Assembly (NCBI RefSeq): GCF_000488215.1
Contig: NZ_KI530712.1
Location: 624,881-688,880, forward strand
Reading direction: 5' to 3'
DNA from: Acinetobacter nectaris CIP 110549
Lineage (GTDB): Bacteria > Pseudomonadota > Gammaproteobacteria > Pseudomonadales > Moraxellaceae
DNA length: 64,000 bases
The position numbers were made by a program, and so were the translations under genes. Under the pieces are notes generated by a model that was not told the DNA's origin, did no database searches, and was given only the letters and a program-made list of their open reading frames with translations. Each line of letters begins with the position of its first letter. Positions within the stretch are counted from its first letter, which is position 1. This document shows, in pieces, positions 9,370 to 17,537 of the stretch.

Positions 9370-9972
9370 TTTAGATTCAAAAATCTCTAATACCTGCTTA
9401 AACACTTCCTGCTCAGAACGTGTTGCATCTACCTTATAAATACGTTGAGGTTGTTGCCGATGTAATTCTGCATATCCCTCTCTCACCTTAGAGAAAAAAG
9501 ACAGTTTTTCTTTTTCAAAACGATCTAACTGACCACGTGCACGCGCACGGGACATACCAACTTCAATAGGTGCATCTAACCATAACGTAATATCTGGCAT
9601 TCTTTCTACAAAGGTTTGGTTGAGTATTTCTAATTTTGATTTACTCAATCCACGCCCTTTCACTTGGTACGCAAAACTTGCATCTGTAAAACGATCACTT
9701 AAAACAACTTTACCATCACGAAGTGCAGGTAAAATGACTTTACTTAAATGCTGACTACGTGCTGCATAAATGAGTAAAAGTTCTGTATCAGGACACATGA
9801 CCTCTGTATCATCAACCTGCAATAAAAGATTTCGTACTTTTTCTGCTAAAGCTGTGCCACCAGGTTCACGTGTTAAAATAACTTCTTTATTTTTCTCTAA
9901 GAAATATTCATGTACACGTTTAATTAAAGTGCTTTTACCAACACCTTCTGTACCCTCAAAACTAATAAACAT
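9364..9972 (-). CDS. tmk: thymidylate kinase
   Basis: Thymidylate kinase phosphorylates dTMP to dTDP in the cytoplasm, an essential step of dTTP synthesis. The protein has 202 residues, the normal family length. The P-loop EGTEGVGKST is at residues 6-15, followed by the TREPGGT motif and the DRFTDASFAYQ nucleotide-binding motif. A LID region with several Arg residues (SRARARGQLDRFE) follows. It begins directly after the mltG stop with no spacer and forms the last gene of pabC-mltG-tmk. Confidence 0.97.
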   Translation of the reverse strand: MFISFEGTEGVGKSTLIKRVHEYFLEKNKEVILTREPGGTALAEKVRNLLLQVDDTEVMCPDTELLLIYAARSQHLSKVILPALRDGKVVLSDRFTDASFAYQVKGRGLSKSKLEILNQTFVERMPDITLWLDAPIEVGMSRARARGQLDRFEKEKLSFFSKVREGYAELHRQQPQRIYKVDATRSEQEVFKQVLEIFESKL

Positions 9973-11031
9973 TTATGGTGTTGCTCCATTCTTCTTTGCT
10001 TTTAAAACAGATAAATAACTTTGAACTGCCGCATTGTGCTCCGCGAGTGTCTCACTAAATTTATGCCCACCATTTCCTGTTGCTACAAAATAGACATTTT
10101 TAGAATCATCGGGATGCATCGCAGCTTCTATAGACTTGGTATCTGGTAACGCAATTGGTGTTGGTGGTAAACCATTCATTGTATAAGTATTATATGGTGT
10201 AGGTGTCCGCAGATCTTGCTTTGTAATCGAACCATCGTACTGGTCTCCTAACCCATAAATTACTGTTGGATCTGTTTGTAAACGCATACCATGCTGAAGC
10301 CGACGTACAAACACACCTGAAACTTCATTAAGTTCACTGTCTACACTTGTTTCTTTTTTAATAATAGATGCCATGATCAGCGCCTCATATTTATTTTTAT
10401 AAGGTAGATTGTCAGCACGATTTTCCCATGCATGATCTAAAGCATCCATTTGACGATGGTATAAATTCAAAATAATTCGTTTATCTGTTTCACCCTTATT
10501 AAAAAAATACGTATTCGGTGCTAAAAGTCCTTCTAAACTCTTATAAGGTATTCCAAGCTCTGCCATCATTTGGTCATATGGTAAATTAACAATTGTTTTA
10601 GTCACAAATGGATCTTGACGCAACCGATCCAAAAGCTGTTTAGATGTTGTCCCATCAATCACCATAATTTTATTCATTTGAGAGTTTTCAGCATTAGACA
10701 TAAGCTGTAAAACCTCAAGTACAGTCATTCCTTTTTCAACCTCATAAACACCTGCTTTTAGCGTGCCATGAACCATCAATTTACGATAAATTTTTACAAC
10801 CGTTGGAAAATCAATTTTATTTTGCTGTGCCAATCGGTCGATCAAGCCTGTATATGTTTCACCTTGATTAATAGAAATAAATTGCTTTTGTCCATCAACA
10901 GGATATTGACGCCCTAAACTCAAACCATAAATAATCCAACAACCAGCAACAATGACAAATAGTGCAACAAACCAAAAGCGTATATTGGTTTTTTTCTTTT
11001 CAGGTCTATTTTTTTCCATTCTACTCATCAT
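9973..11031 (-). CDS. mltG: endolytic murein transglycosylase MltG
   Basis: MltG cleaves nascent peptidoglycan strands near the inner membrane and is proposed to terminate glycan polymerisation. The 352-residue protein has a short Lys/Arg-rich cytoplasmic start, one membrane anchor (about residues 20-40) and a periplasmic YceG-type domain. The catalytic Glu is seen in ASIIKKET (around residue 222), followed by the conserved QTDPTVIYGLG and GLPPTPI motifs. The gene lies between pabC (2-base gap) and tmk (adjacent), the classic gammaproteobacterial order. Confidence 0.96.
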   Translation of the reverse strand: MMSRMEKNRPEKKKTNIRFWFVALFVIVAGCWIIYGLSLGRQYPVDGQKQFISINQGETYTGLIDRLAQQNKIDFPTVVKIYRKLMVHGTLKAGVYEVEKGMTVLEVLQLMSNAENSQMNKIMVIDGTTSKQLLDRLRQDPFVTKTIVNLPYDQMMAELGIPYKSLEGLLAPNTYFFNKGETDKRIILNLYHRQMDALDHAWENRADNLPYKNKYEALIMASIIKKETSVDSELNEVSGVFVRRLQHGMRLQTDPTVIYGLGDQYDGSITKQDLRTPTPYNTYTMNGLPPTPIALPDTKSIEAAMHPDDSKNVYFVATGNGGHKFSETLAEHNAAVQSYLSVLKAKKNGATP

Positions 11032-11033
11032 TA

Positions 11034-11849
11034 TTACATTTGGTCTAATTTCAACAGATCAAATAATTGTTTAGTTATTTGATCATCTAATATGTGATTA
11101 TCTATTGTTTGAACAGCTTGCATAGGATGTAGTGCATTACAAAAGAACATTGCCTGAATATTGGTTACTTCATCAATATAAACTTCGCGCTCTTGGCAAA
11201 TAATATGAGATTTTTTCATTCTATCTAATATTTCAGCACGCATTACACCATGTATGCCATTATAACCAAGATAAGGTGTAACCCATTGTCCATTTAACAA
11301 CAAAAAGCAATTACTGCTTATACCTTCAACAATTCTATCTTGAATATCTAAAACAAGTGCTTCTTTAATACCTTTATCTGTTGCTTCTCTTTTCAGAACA
11401 ACTTGTTCCAATCTATTTAAAGACTTGACGCCAACAAGATTTGGCATTGTTATACCAATTTTATTATTTAAAATACTGCATGCTGCTATTGTTGAATATG
11501 GTGTAGCCTTTTGATGACTCGGGAAGAACAATAGATAAATATCTACTTCTTTTTCTCTTGAGAAATCATATCCTCGTTGCCCCTCACCTCGACTAAGTAT
11601 TATTTTTAAAGTGCCATTAAAGTCCCGAATTTCTGACAGAGATATAATCAATTGTTTTTCTAAAGCAGTTTCATCAAAATGAAGCATTAAACATTCAGCA
11701 GATTGATGCAGTCTGTTTAAATGTCTAGACCAGAGCTGTATTTCGCTATTTTTAATGTATGCAGTAGTAAAACAGCCATCTCCATACTGAAAAGCACGAT
11801 CTAATAATGAAGTATGAGTTACGCTTACACCATTTTTAAAACAAAACAT
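11034..11849 (-). CDS. pabC: aminodeoxychorismate lyase
   Basis: PabC is a PLP enzyme that converts 4-amino-4-deoxychorismate to p-aminobenzoate and pyruvate in folate synthesis. The 271 residues fit fold-type IV aminotransferase-like lyases. The start shows the substrate-loop motif RAFQYGDGCFTT. The PLP-binding Lys is expected in GVKSLNRLEQV, and the cofactor phosphate-binding region EGISSNCFLL follows. It is the first gene of the pabC-mltG-tmk operon. Branched-chain aminotransferase and D-amino-acid transaminase share the fold, but the operon position favours PabC. Confidence 0.92.
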   Translation of the reverse strand: MFCFKNGVSVTHTSLLDRAFQYGDGCFTTAYIKNSEIQLWSRHLNRLHQSAECLMLHFDETALEKQLIISLSEIRDFNGTLKIILSRGEGQRGYDFSREKEVDIYLLFFPSHQKATPYSTIAACSILNNKIGITMPNLVGVKSLNRLEQVVLKREATDKGIKEALVLDIQDRIVEGISSNCFLLLNGQWVTPYLGYNGIHGVMRAEILDRMKKSHIICQEREVYIDEVTNIQAMFFCNALHPMQAVQTIDNHILDDQITKQLFDLLKLDQM

Positions 11850-12038
11850 AACTGCCCTCTCTTACTTTTTAATAGTGTAAATTCTTTATTTAAGTTTTTA
11901 TACTTATTTTTATAAAAATGCTTAGATTTTAATAAATTAAAACTATTTTTATGAAGTATTTATCATGTTACATAAGTAAGTCTTATAGATTCAACCATTT
12001 ACATTTATAATTTATGAAAGACATAAGGATTAAAATTA

Positions 12039-12776
12039 ATGACACATTTTAAAATACATGTAATAGATGTTGAAAATAGTCTACAAAATTATATTTGGTT
12101 ACTTGAAGATACCAAAACACATGAGGTCGTGGTAGTAGATCCAACAGAGGGAGAGATTGTTATTGAATACTGTAAGAATAATTATTTAAAAATAAAGCAG
12201 GTATGGCTTACACATTGGCACAAAGACCATACTGCTGGCGTACCAAAACTATTAGAATTCGATGCGAGCTTGCCTATATATGGCCCACAGCTAGAAGAAA
12301 AGAAAATTCCTTTTTTATCTAAGCCTCTCCAGCATCAGGATCAATTTAATTTTAATCATTTTAATATTGAGGTTTTGGCAACACCTGGTCACACCCTAGG
12401 TCATATTGTCTTTTATATTCCAAACATAAACTGCGTATTTGTTGGAGATACACTATTTGCTATGGGTTGTGGTCGCGTTTTTGAAGGGACGCATACTCAA
12501 ATGTATCACTCTTTGCAGTTACTCACAAAACTACCAAATATTACTCAGGTATATTGCACACATGAATATACTTTAAGTAATGCAAAATTTGCATTATCTG
12601 TAGAACCTGATAACTTTATATTACAAGAGCGTGTAGAACACATTGAGTATTTAAGACTGCTCAATAAAATTACACTTCCAACAACCATTGCTCTAGAAAA
12701 AGAAACCAACCCATTTCTACGCGCAGAATCGATTGAATCTTTTTCAAATTTACGTACTCTTAAAGATAATCTATAG
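12039..12776 (+). CDS. gloB: hydroxyacylglutathione hydrolase (glyoxalase II)
   Basis: Glyoxalase II hydrolyses S-D-lactoylglutathione in methylglyoxal detoxification. The 245-residue protein has the metallo-beta-lactamase metal motif THWHKDH near residue 57, where most homologs read THHHxDH. It also has the second metal His in TPGHTLGHI, the bridging Asp in VGDTLFAMGCGR (typical of GloB) and THEYTLSNAKFA with the third His. The C-terminal residues LRAES match the glutathione-binding end of the family. It is transcribed divergently from pabC, with 189 bp between them holding both promoters. Confidence 0.92.
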   Translation: MTHFKIHVIDVENSLQNYIWLLEDTKTHEVVVVDPTEGEIVIEYCKNNYLKIKQVWLTHWHKDHTAGVPKLLEFDASLPIYGPQLEEKKIPFLSKPLQHQDQFNFNHFNIEVLATPGHTLGHIVFYIPNINCVFVGDTLFAMGCGRVFEGTHTQMYHSLQLLTKLPNITQVYCTHEYTLSNAKFALSVEPDNFILQERVEHIEYLRLLNKITLPTTIALEKETNPFLRAESIESFSNLRTLKDNL

Positions 12777-13055
12777 CGGCGTAATATTTGCTTACAGTAT
12801 AACAAAAAGTGTAAATGTAACATTGATAAAATATTTTTATCTAAATATTAATTTTAACTCTATGATTGTATAGAAATATTTATTATTTTAGTAAGAATAT
12901 TTTATTTTACATTTCAAGCCAGATTGTAACCAGTGTTGTTATTTTATAACATTTTTTTTTGAAACGTATTTTTTTCATATTTATTGCAATTCTACCCCTT
13001 TAAAAATACCGTATAGAACCTTATAAATAAGAAAGTACAAATAAGGAGAGAATCC

Positions 13056-13259
13056 ATGAAAAAGGTTGTTAAAGCAAAAAACTTAATTGCTTTTCGCATT
13101 TGGTTAGAAAAATTGGGGTACTCAGTAAAAAGTTTAACTGACAATAAAGGTTTTACATTTAGTTTTAAAAAAGAATATGGTCTTGTGACTTACGATTTAG
13201 GTGGCAACTCATTAGCAATGCAATTGGGCGAAGAGTTTGAAGATCACTTAAAAGCATAA
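13056..13259 (+). CDS. hypothetical protein, 67 aa
   Basis: No family is recognised. It is a small basic protein (MKKVVKAKN...) with a mixed helix-strand pattern and an acidic C terminus (GEEFEDHLKA). The start is convincing: AAGGAGAG lies 5 bases before the ATG. It is followed after about 35 bases by a bidirectional hairpin terminator shared with the reverse-strand tRNA cluster. It is probably a real monocistronic gene of unknown function. Confidence 0.72.
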   Translation: MKKVVKAKNLIAFRIWLEKLGYSVKSLTDNKGFTFSFKKEYGLVTYDLGGNSLAMQLGEEFEDHLKA

Positions 13260-13292
13260 GTCTATTATATGGATCAACTCCGATTAAACACA

Positions 13293-13320
13293 AAAAAGCA
13301 AGACTCTAGTCTTGCTTTTT
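13293..13320. terminator. bidirectional terminator between the 67-aa gene and the tRNA cluster
   Basis: A 13-bp stem (AAAAAGCAAGACT and its reverse complement) around a 2-base centre is flanked by A and T runs. It can end both the forward small gene and the reverse tRNA transcript. A near copy occurs at 13544-13569. Confidence 0.8.
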
Positions 13321-13326
13321 AATATA

Positions 13327-13411
13327 TGGTGGGGATGAAGAGACTCGAACTCTTACACCTTGCGGCGCTGGAACCTAAATCCAGTGCGTCTACCAATTTC
13401 GCCACATCCCC
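13327..13411 (-). tRNA. tRNA-Leu (anticodon UAG), copy 1
   Basis: The reverse strand reads GGGGATG...CATCCCC A CCA, giving a 7-bp acceptor stem, a GGCGAAATTGGTAGACGC D-arm, anticodon loop TTTAGGT (anticodon TAG), a long class II variable arm and TTCGAGT T-loop. The 3' CCA is encoded. The long variable arm and anticodon identify leucine. It is the last tRNA of the reverse-strand cluster, directly before a terminator. Confidence 0.97.
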
Positions 13412-13447
13412 TAAGTTTTACACCTCAGAAATTTTTCTAATAAATAA

Positions 13448-13521
13448 TGGCAGAGGATAAAGGATTCGAACCTTTACGAACGGTTTTGGAGACCGTCATG
13501 CTACCATTACACCAATCCTCT
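13448..13521 (-). tRNA. tRNA-Trp (anticodon CCA), copy 1
   Basis: The reverse strand gives acceptor AGAGGAT/ATCCTCT, a short D-loop, anticodon stem ACGGT/ACCGT with loop CTCCAAA, and T-arm AAAGG TTCGAAT CCTTT, with encoded CCA. With U33 fixed, the anticodon is CCA (Trp). A1-U72, G5-C68 and discriminator G73 are tryptophan identity features, so the alternative reading as Gly(TCC) is rejected. Confidence 0.93.
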
Positions 13522-13543
13522 AAAACTCAAATCTTAATAATAA

Positions 13544-13569
13544 AAAAGCAAGACTGTTATCTTGCTTTT
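13544..13569 (-). terminator. terminator-like hairpin inside the tRNA cluster
   Basis: AAAAGCAAGA (13544-13553) pairs with TCTTGCTTTT (13560-13569) around a 6-base loop. It is a near copy of the hairpin at 13293-13320 and lies downstream of tRNA-Leu copy 2, so it was duplicated with the Leu-Trp unit. It may terminate part of the transcripts before tRNA-Trp copy 1. Confidence 0.7.
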
Positions 13570-13575
13570 AAATAT

Positions 13576-13660
13576 TGGTGGGGATGAAGAGACTCGAACT
13601 CTTACACCTTGCGGCGCTGGAACCTAAATCCAGTGCGTCTACCAATTTCGCCACATCCCC
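13576..13660 (-). tRNA. tRNA-Leu (anticodon UAG), copy 2
   Basis: It appears identical over the tRNA body to the copy at 13327-13411: same GGGGATG acceptor, TTTAGGT anticodon loop, class II variable arm and encoded CCA. It lies 249 bp from copy 1, the period of the tandem unit. Confidence 0.97.
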
Positions 13661-13699
13661 TTTGAGTATTTACTCAGATTTTAGAATAACTTCTAAAAG

Positions 13700-13773
13700 T
13701 GGCAGAGGATAAAGGATTCGAACCTTTACGAACGGTTTTGGAGACCGTCATGCTACCATTACACCAATCCTCT
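13700..13773 (-). tRNA. tRNA-Trp (anticodon CCA), copy 2
   Basis: The body matches tRNA-Trp copy 1, with acceptor AGAGGAT, loop CTCCAAA, discriminator G73 and encoded CCA. It lies 252 bp from copy 1. Confidence 0.93.
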
Positions 13774-13805
13774 ACTATTTTTAACAGCATACTGCTATTA
13801 AAAAT

Positions 13806-13890
13806 TGGTGGGGGCGAAGAGACTCGAACTCTTACACCTTGCGGCGCTGGAACCTAAATCCAGTGCGTCTACCAATTTCGCCACGCCCCC
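13806..13890 (-). tRNA. tRNA-Leu (anticodon UAG), copy 3, variant acceptor stem
   Basis: It has the same body and anticodon as the other two Leu copies, but the acceptor stem is GGGGGCG/CGCCCCC instead of GGGGATG/CATCCCC, with changes on both sides that keep pairing. It is the first gene of the reverse-strand cluster, so it is nearest the promoter. Confidence 0.96.
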
Positions 13891-13998
13891 AATGGCTGTG
13901 TATATTATAGAGAAGTCATTTGTATGACAAGTATTTTTTTCCAAAAGTTATTTCACATGCACAAATAACATTCAAAACATAAGCTTAGCATGCTCCAA

Positions 13999-14775
13999 CT
14001 ACATAAACTTAAAATAAATCGAGTCTTTAAGTGCACCTATTGTTTGAAATCTATTCAATTTTTGTTTTTCTAACAACCCATCAATTATAAATTGTAAACC
14101 GCAATAAACTTTAGGCAGTTGAGCAAAATATTGCTGACAATGCAATTTCGCCCATTCTTCATAAGAATATATATTTAAACGTTGTTGTGCTAACCACTCA
14201 TATAAAACAATACCCAATGCGTATAAATCTGTTTGCACTGTCTTATTTTGACCATGAAAAAGTTCTGGTGCCATATATCTTGGTGTTGCATTTAGATTAG
14301 ATATATTTTCAGAAGAAGCTAAGACCGTATGTTCAAAGTCTAAAAGACAGAAGCGTTCGGCATATTCAACAAAATGTTCTTTTTTTATATCACCATGAAC
14401 ATATCCCGCTTGATGCAAGTTTTCTAAAGGCTCACACAGCTTCAACACTTGTTCTACAATCTCATGAATATTGAATTCACTCGGACTTCTATTCAAAAAA
14501 AATGATTTTGCTTCTGGCAGAATAAAACCAATATTATTTTCTGATAAACCAAACGCATCTAACGTTATAAAATTTGCTTCTTCAAATGGTAATAGAAAAA
14601 GGCTCCTTGGATGTTGAATATAAAAACTGTACTCGCGCTTAAAACCTTGCTTAAACTGTTCATGACCGACATCACTTTGACACTTCAAATAATAAAATTC
14701 GTCTGCCTTTTTAAAGCGAAAAACACGGCGTCCGTATTTTAAACTTTGTGACTTTGAAACTAACTCAGGATTCAT
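13999..14775 (-). CDS. atypical serine/threonine protein kinase-like protein
   Basis: A protein-kinase-fold protein of 258 residues. The catalytic loop reads YVHGDIKKEHF (around residues 124-134): the Asp of HxD is present, but the usual metal-binding Asn three residues after Lys is His. The DFG motif reads DFE (LLDFEHT). The activation-segment end is canonical (TPRYMAPELF), as is the helix F Asp (TDLYALGIVLYEWL). The glycine-rich loop is not obvious. No membrane segment is seen. It could be an active atypical kinase or a regulatory pseudokinase. It starts 11 bases inside the end of the upstream patatin gene, so the two are probably cotranscribed and translationally coupled. Confidence 0.82.
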   Translation of the reverse strand: MNPELVSKSQSLKYGRRVFRFKKADEFYYLKCQSDVGHEQFKQGFKREYSFYIQHPRSLFLLPFEEANFITLDAFGLSENNIGFILPEAKSFFLNRSPSEFNIHEIVEQVLKLCEPLENLHQAGYVHGDIKKEHFVEYAERFCLLDFEHTVLASSENISNLNATPRYMAPELFHGQNKTVQTDLYALGIVLYEWLAQQRLNIYSYEEWAKLHCQQYFAQLPKVYCGLQFIIDGLLEKQKLNRFQTIGALKDSIYFKFM

Positions 14776-16243
14776 CTTTTAATAAATCTGCATGAATTTT
14801 CGTAAGCGTTTTTCCAATACGTGCATAAATCTCTATCATCGATAGCTTAGGCCAAGTTGCACGTTCACCTTCTTTTTGTAGCTTTTTAAATATTTCAGGG
14901 GTTGGATTTTGCAATAAATAGCCATAATGACGAAGGTTATACTTACCAATAATATTAATATCTCCATAATAATATTGGTCAACGATGCCATAACCATGAT
15001 CAAGCAAGCGACGAACTTGTGGCACAGCACCAACACGTTCACGTGTAAAATCCATCACACCTTTGGCAAAGACTTTCCCTTGCCTTCTCACAATGCGCTC
15101 TGGCCAACTTAACAAATCTTGACGATAGCGCTCAACATCACTTTGCATAAAAGGAACAACATGCGGATTTGCCTGACTCGCAATGCTATAATTCACATTA
15201 TACAAGCGTGCAATTTTTTCTTGTGGAAAATCACTTCTTACACTGCCATCCACCCAACGTGTATTTTTCATAAATGGTACGTGTTTACCATCATAACGTT
15301 TTGCAACCAGCTCAATGGGAGAAAATAAAATAGGCACAGCACAAGATGCCAATACAGCACTCCAAATCATTAAATCGGGTGACATATAACGGTTTAATAC
15401 TCGAGGATTTTGTGACGCATTATAAGGTGCTACTGCAATATTAATATCTAGACCTGATTTTTCATACGCTTCTGCAAAAGTAATATCGCCTAAATGCTCT
15501 TGTAAGAAAGTCTTCAAATAATTGACATCCGTAAAACCACTTGGATCTTTTAAAAGCATTTTTAAAGATTTAAACTGAAAAACCTGACTATAAAATTGAT
15601 CGCCTGTAGACAATGCATTAAATTTCTCACTGTCTAATGTACCTAGCATGGCTGTCATAATTGCGCCTGCACTTGAGCCTGATAGTACATTTGGCAAAAG
15701 ATCGTGCTCTTTAAGCGCCTTACAGACACCACTATGAAAAAGTCCTAATGTTGCACCACCTGAAAACATCAATGCAGGCTGACCATATGCGGTCTTACAG
15801 AGCTCAAAAAACTTAACTTTTTCATCCAATGAAATGACTTCATCAGATGCAGCAGCAATATATTTTAAGCTTTGATCAACAGTATCAATATAGTCTTCAA
15901 TAATTTTTTTTGTACCCAAATAAGATACAACAAATAGCATTGGATGGCAGATATTCGCGACATCATAGGTCAGCCCTTCATGCAATATGCCTAAGAGATC
16001 TTTTACCCGACCCTGTTGTTTATATTTTTTGAGTAGAAATAACCGATGTGCAATAACATCACGATCAAAGTATGTCGACTCATCATCTTCCTTCCATGCT
16101 TGTATACCTGATGTTTCATCAAGCTGTTGTGCTATTTCTTTCCATTCATCATAATTATTTGCATGTACAAGCTGCTGTTCCAATCTTTTTATTTTATACG
16201 CATGCTGAAAATTTATCGCATGCTGTGATAGTAGCTTTAACAT
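14765..16243 (-). CDS. patatin-like phospholipase with N-terminal DUF3336
   Basis: A predicted serine lipid acyl hydrolase of 492 residues. The N-terminal 150 residues match the helical DUF3336 region that precedes patatin domains in this family. The patatin domain follows, with the oxyanion-hole loop SGGATLGLFHSG (about 160-171), nucleophile motif GSSAGA (about 191-196) and catalytic Asp motif DGSVRSD (the usual form is DGG or DGA). No secretion signal or beta-barrel is present, so it is probably cytosolic or peripheral at the membrane. It is the first gene of a two-gene unit with the kinase-like gene. Relatives are eukaryotic TAG lipases and bacterial RssA-like proteins; the substrate is unknown. 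Confidence 0.9.
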   Translation of the reverse strand: MLKLLSQHAINFQHAYKIKRLEQQLVHANNYDEWKEIAQQLDETSGIQAWKEDDESTYFDRDVIAHRLFLLKKYKQQGRVKDLLGILHEGLTYDVANICHPMLFVVSYLGTKKIIEDYIDTVDQSLKYIAAASDEVISLDEKVKFFELCKTAYGQPALMFSGGATLGLFHSGVCKALKEHDLLPNVLSGSSAGAIMTAMLGTLDSEKFNALSTGDQFYSQVFQFKSLKMLLKDPSGFTDVNYLKTFLQEHLGDITFAEAYEKSGLDINIAVAPYNASQNPRVLNRYMSPDLMIWSAVLASCAVPILFSPIELVAKRYDGKHVPFMKNTRWVDGSVRSDFPQEKIARLYNVNYSIASQANPHVVPFMQSDVERYRQDLLSWPERIVRRQGKVFAKGVMDFTRERVGAVPQVRRLLDHGYGIVDQYYYGDINIIGKYNLRHYGYLLQNPTPEIFKKLQKEGERATWPKLSMIEIYARIGKTLTKIHADLLKDES

Positions 16244-16425
16244 TCTATGTCCTAAATTTTTACCAAACCCAATCGCTGTTGAGTAAAATTAACTAAGTAT
16301 AACTGTATCTATAAAACATTTTATAAAATATAAAAAGAGCTGAAGTACAGCTTTTATGCTTTACTTGTAAATTGTTTTTAAATATTTTAAAAAGTAATAA
16401 AGCAAACCAATGATAATACAAAATT

Positions 16426-17304
16426 ATGGCACATATAGAACTCCCCGATCATCTTATTGAGTCACTCTCACACGTTTTACAACAACTTAAACAAACCCTA
16501 CCCGAGCTAAAACAAGAAACCGATTTTTCAGCACCTGCCTATAAATGGCAAAACAGACAACTTATTGCTATTCACTCGCCTAAAGCGATGCACCTTAACG
16601 ACCTCAAGGGAATCGAGAGACAAAAAGAAGTCATTATTCAAAATACTGAGCAGTTTTTAAAAGGTCTACCTGCAAATGATATTTTGCTCACAGGCTCTAG
16701 AGGAACAGGTAAATCCTCTATTGTTCGTGCTTTACTTACCCAATATCAAGATCATGGATTAAGACTCATTGAAATCGAACGAGATGATTTATCCGACCTA
16801 CCTATAATTCAAGCACAAATTAAAAATAGACCTGAAAAATTTATTGTTTACTGTGATGACCTTGCATTTAATGCAGAAGATGAAAATTATCGTAGTTTAA
16901 AAAGTGTTTTAGATGGCTCATTACAATCTGGAAACAACAACTTTATCGTATATGCAACCAGTAATAGACGTCATTTACTTCCTGAGTTTATGCATGAGAA
17001 TACACCAACAACTCGGGTAGACGTCCCTCAATATACAGAGTTGCACCCTCAAGAAGCGATTGAAGAAAAAATATCTCTGTCTGATCGTTTTGGCTTATGG
17101 TTATCCTTCTACCCTATGGATCAAAGCTTGTATTTAGAAATCGTGGAACATTATTTAGAAAAGAACGGCTTAGAATTTAATCAAGAAGTTCGCCTACAAG
17201 CATTACAATGGTGTCAAATGCGAGGACAACGTTCAGGACGTGCAGCCTATCAATTTTCAAAGCATTGGATTGGCTCTTCTCAATTAAAATCTCAAAAAAA
17301 TTAA
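16426..17304 (+). CDS. DUF815-family AAA+ ATP-binding protein
   Basis: A predicted P-loop ATPase of 292 residues. Walker A is GSRGTGKSS (about residues 86-94) and Walker B is IVYCDDLAF (about 142-150). The family signature YRSLKSVLDGSL follows, then a sensor-1-like ATSNRRHL. The N-terminal 60 residues are helical and the C-terminal end has the helical lid with an Arg-rich GQRSGRAA. It resembles clamp-loader or Lon-like AAA+ cores, and the cellular role is not established. It is monocistronic, divergent from the patatin gene. Confidence 0.88.
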   Translation: MAHIELPDHLIESLSHVLQQLKQTLPELKQETDFSAPAYKWQNRQLIAIHSPKAMHLNDLKGIERQKEVIIQNTEQFLKGLPANDILLTGSRGTGKSSIVRALLTQYQDHGLRLIEIERDDLSDLPIIQAQIKNRPEKFIVYCDDLAFNAEDENYRSLKSVLDGSLQSGNNNFIVYATSNRRHLLPEFMHENTPTTRVDVPQYTELHPQEAIEEKISLSDRFGLWLSFYPMDQSLYLEIVEHYLEKNGLEFNQEVRLQALQWCQMRGQRSGRAAYQFSKHWIGSSQLKSQKN

Positions 17305-17537
17305 TTATTTAAAATACTATAAAGATATCACTTCTTGCTTCATCAAAGCATGATCTGATATCTCCCATGATATATAGTCTCACTAAATATGTTACTATAA
17401 GTAATGATATGACCTAAAAATATATGTTTTATTACACTTTATATCGCAAGATGAATATGAAAATGGTTTAAGATTTTTCTATTCTATATTCGTATTCATT
17501 TTAATTTTTAAAATTTAATTTGTGTTAGGATAACAAT

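Noticed and set aside
13448-13773. The two repeated short tRNAs read as tRNA-Gly(TCC).
   Set aside because: With U33 in the fixed place, loop CTCCAAA gives anticodon CCA. Discriminator G73, A1-U72 and G5-C68 are Trp identity elements, while tRNA-Gly has U73.
13999-16243. Patatin and kinase genes as a CBASS or other anti-phage system.
   Set aside because: No cyclic-nucleotide synthase, sensor or helicase is next to them, and the DUF3336-patatin architecture is typical of housekeeping RssA-like proteins.
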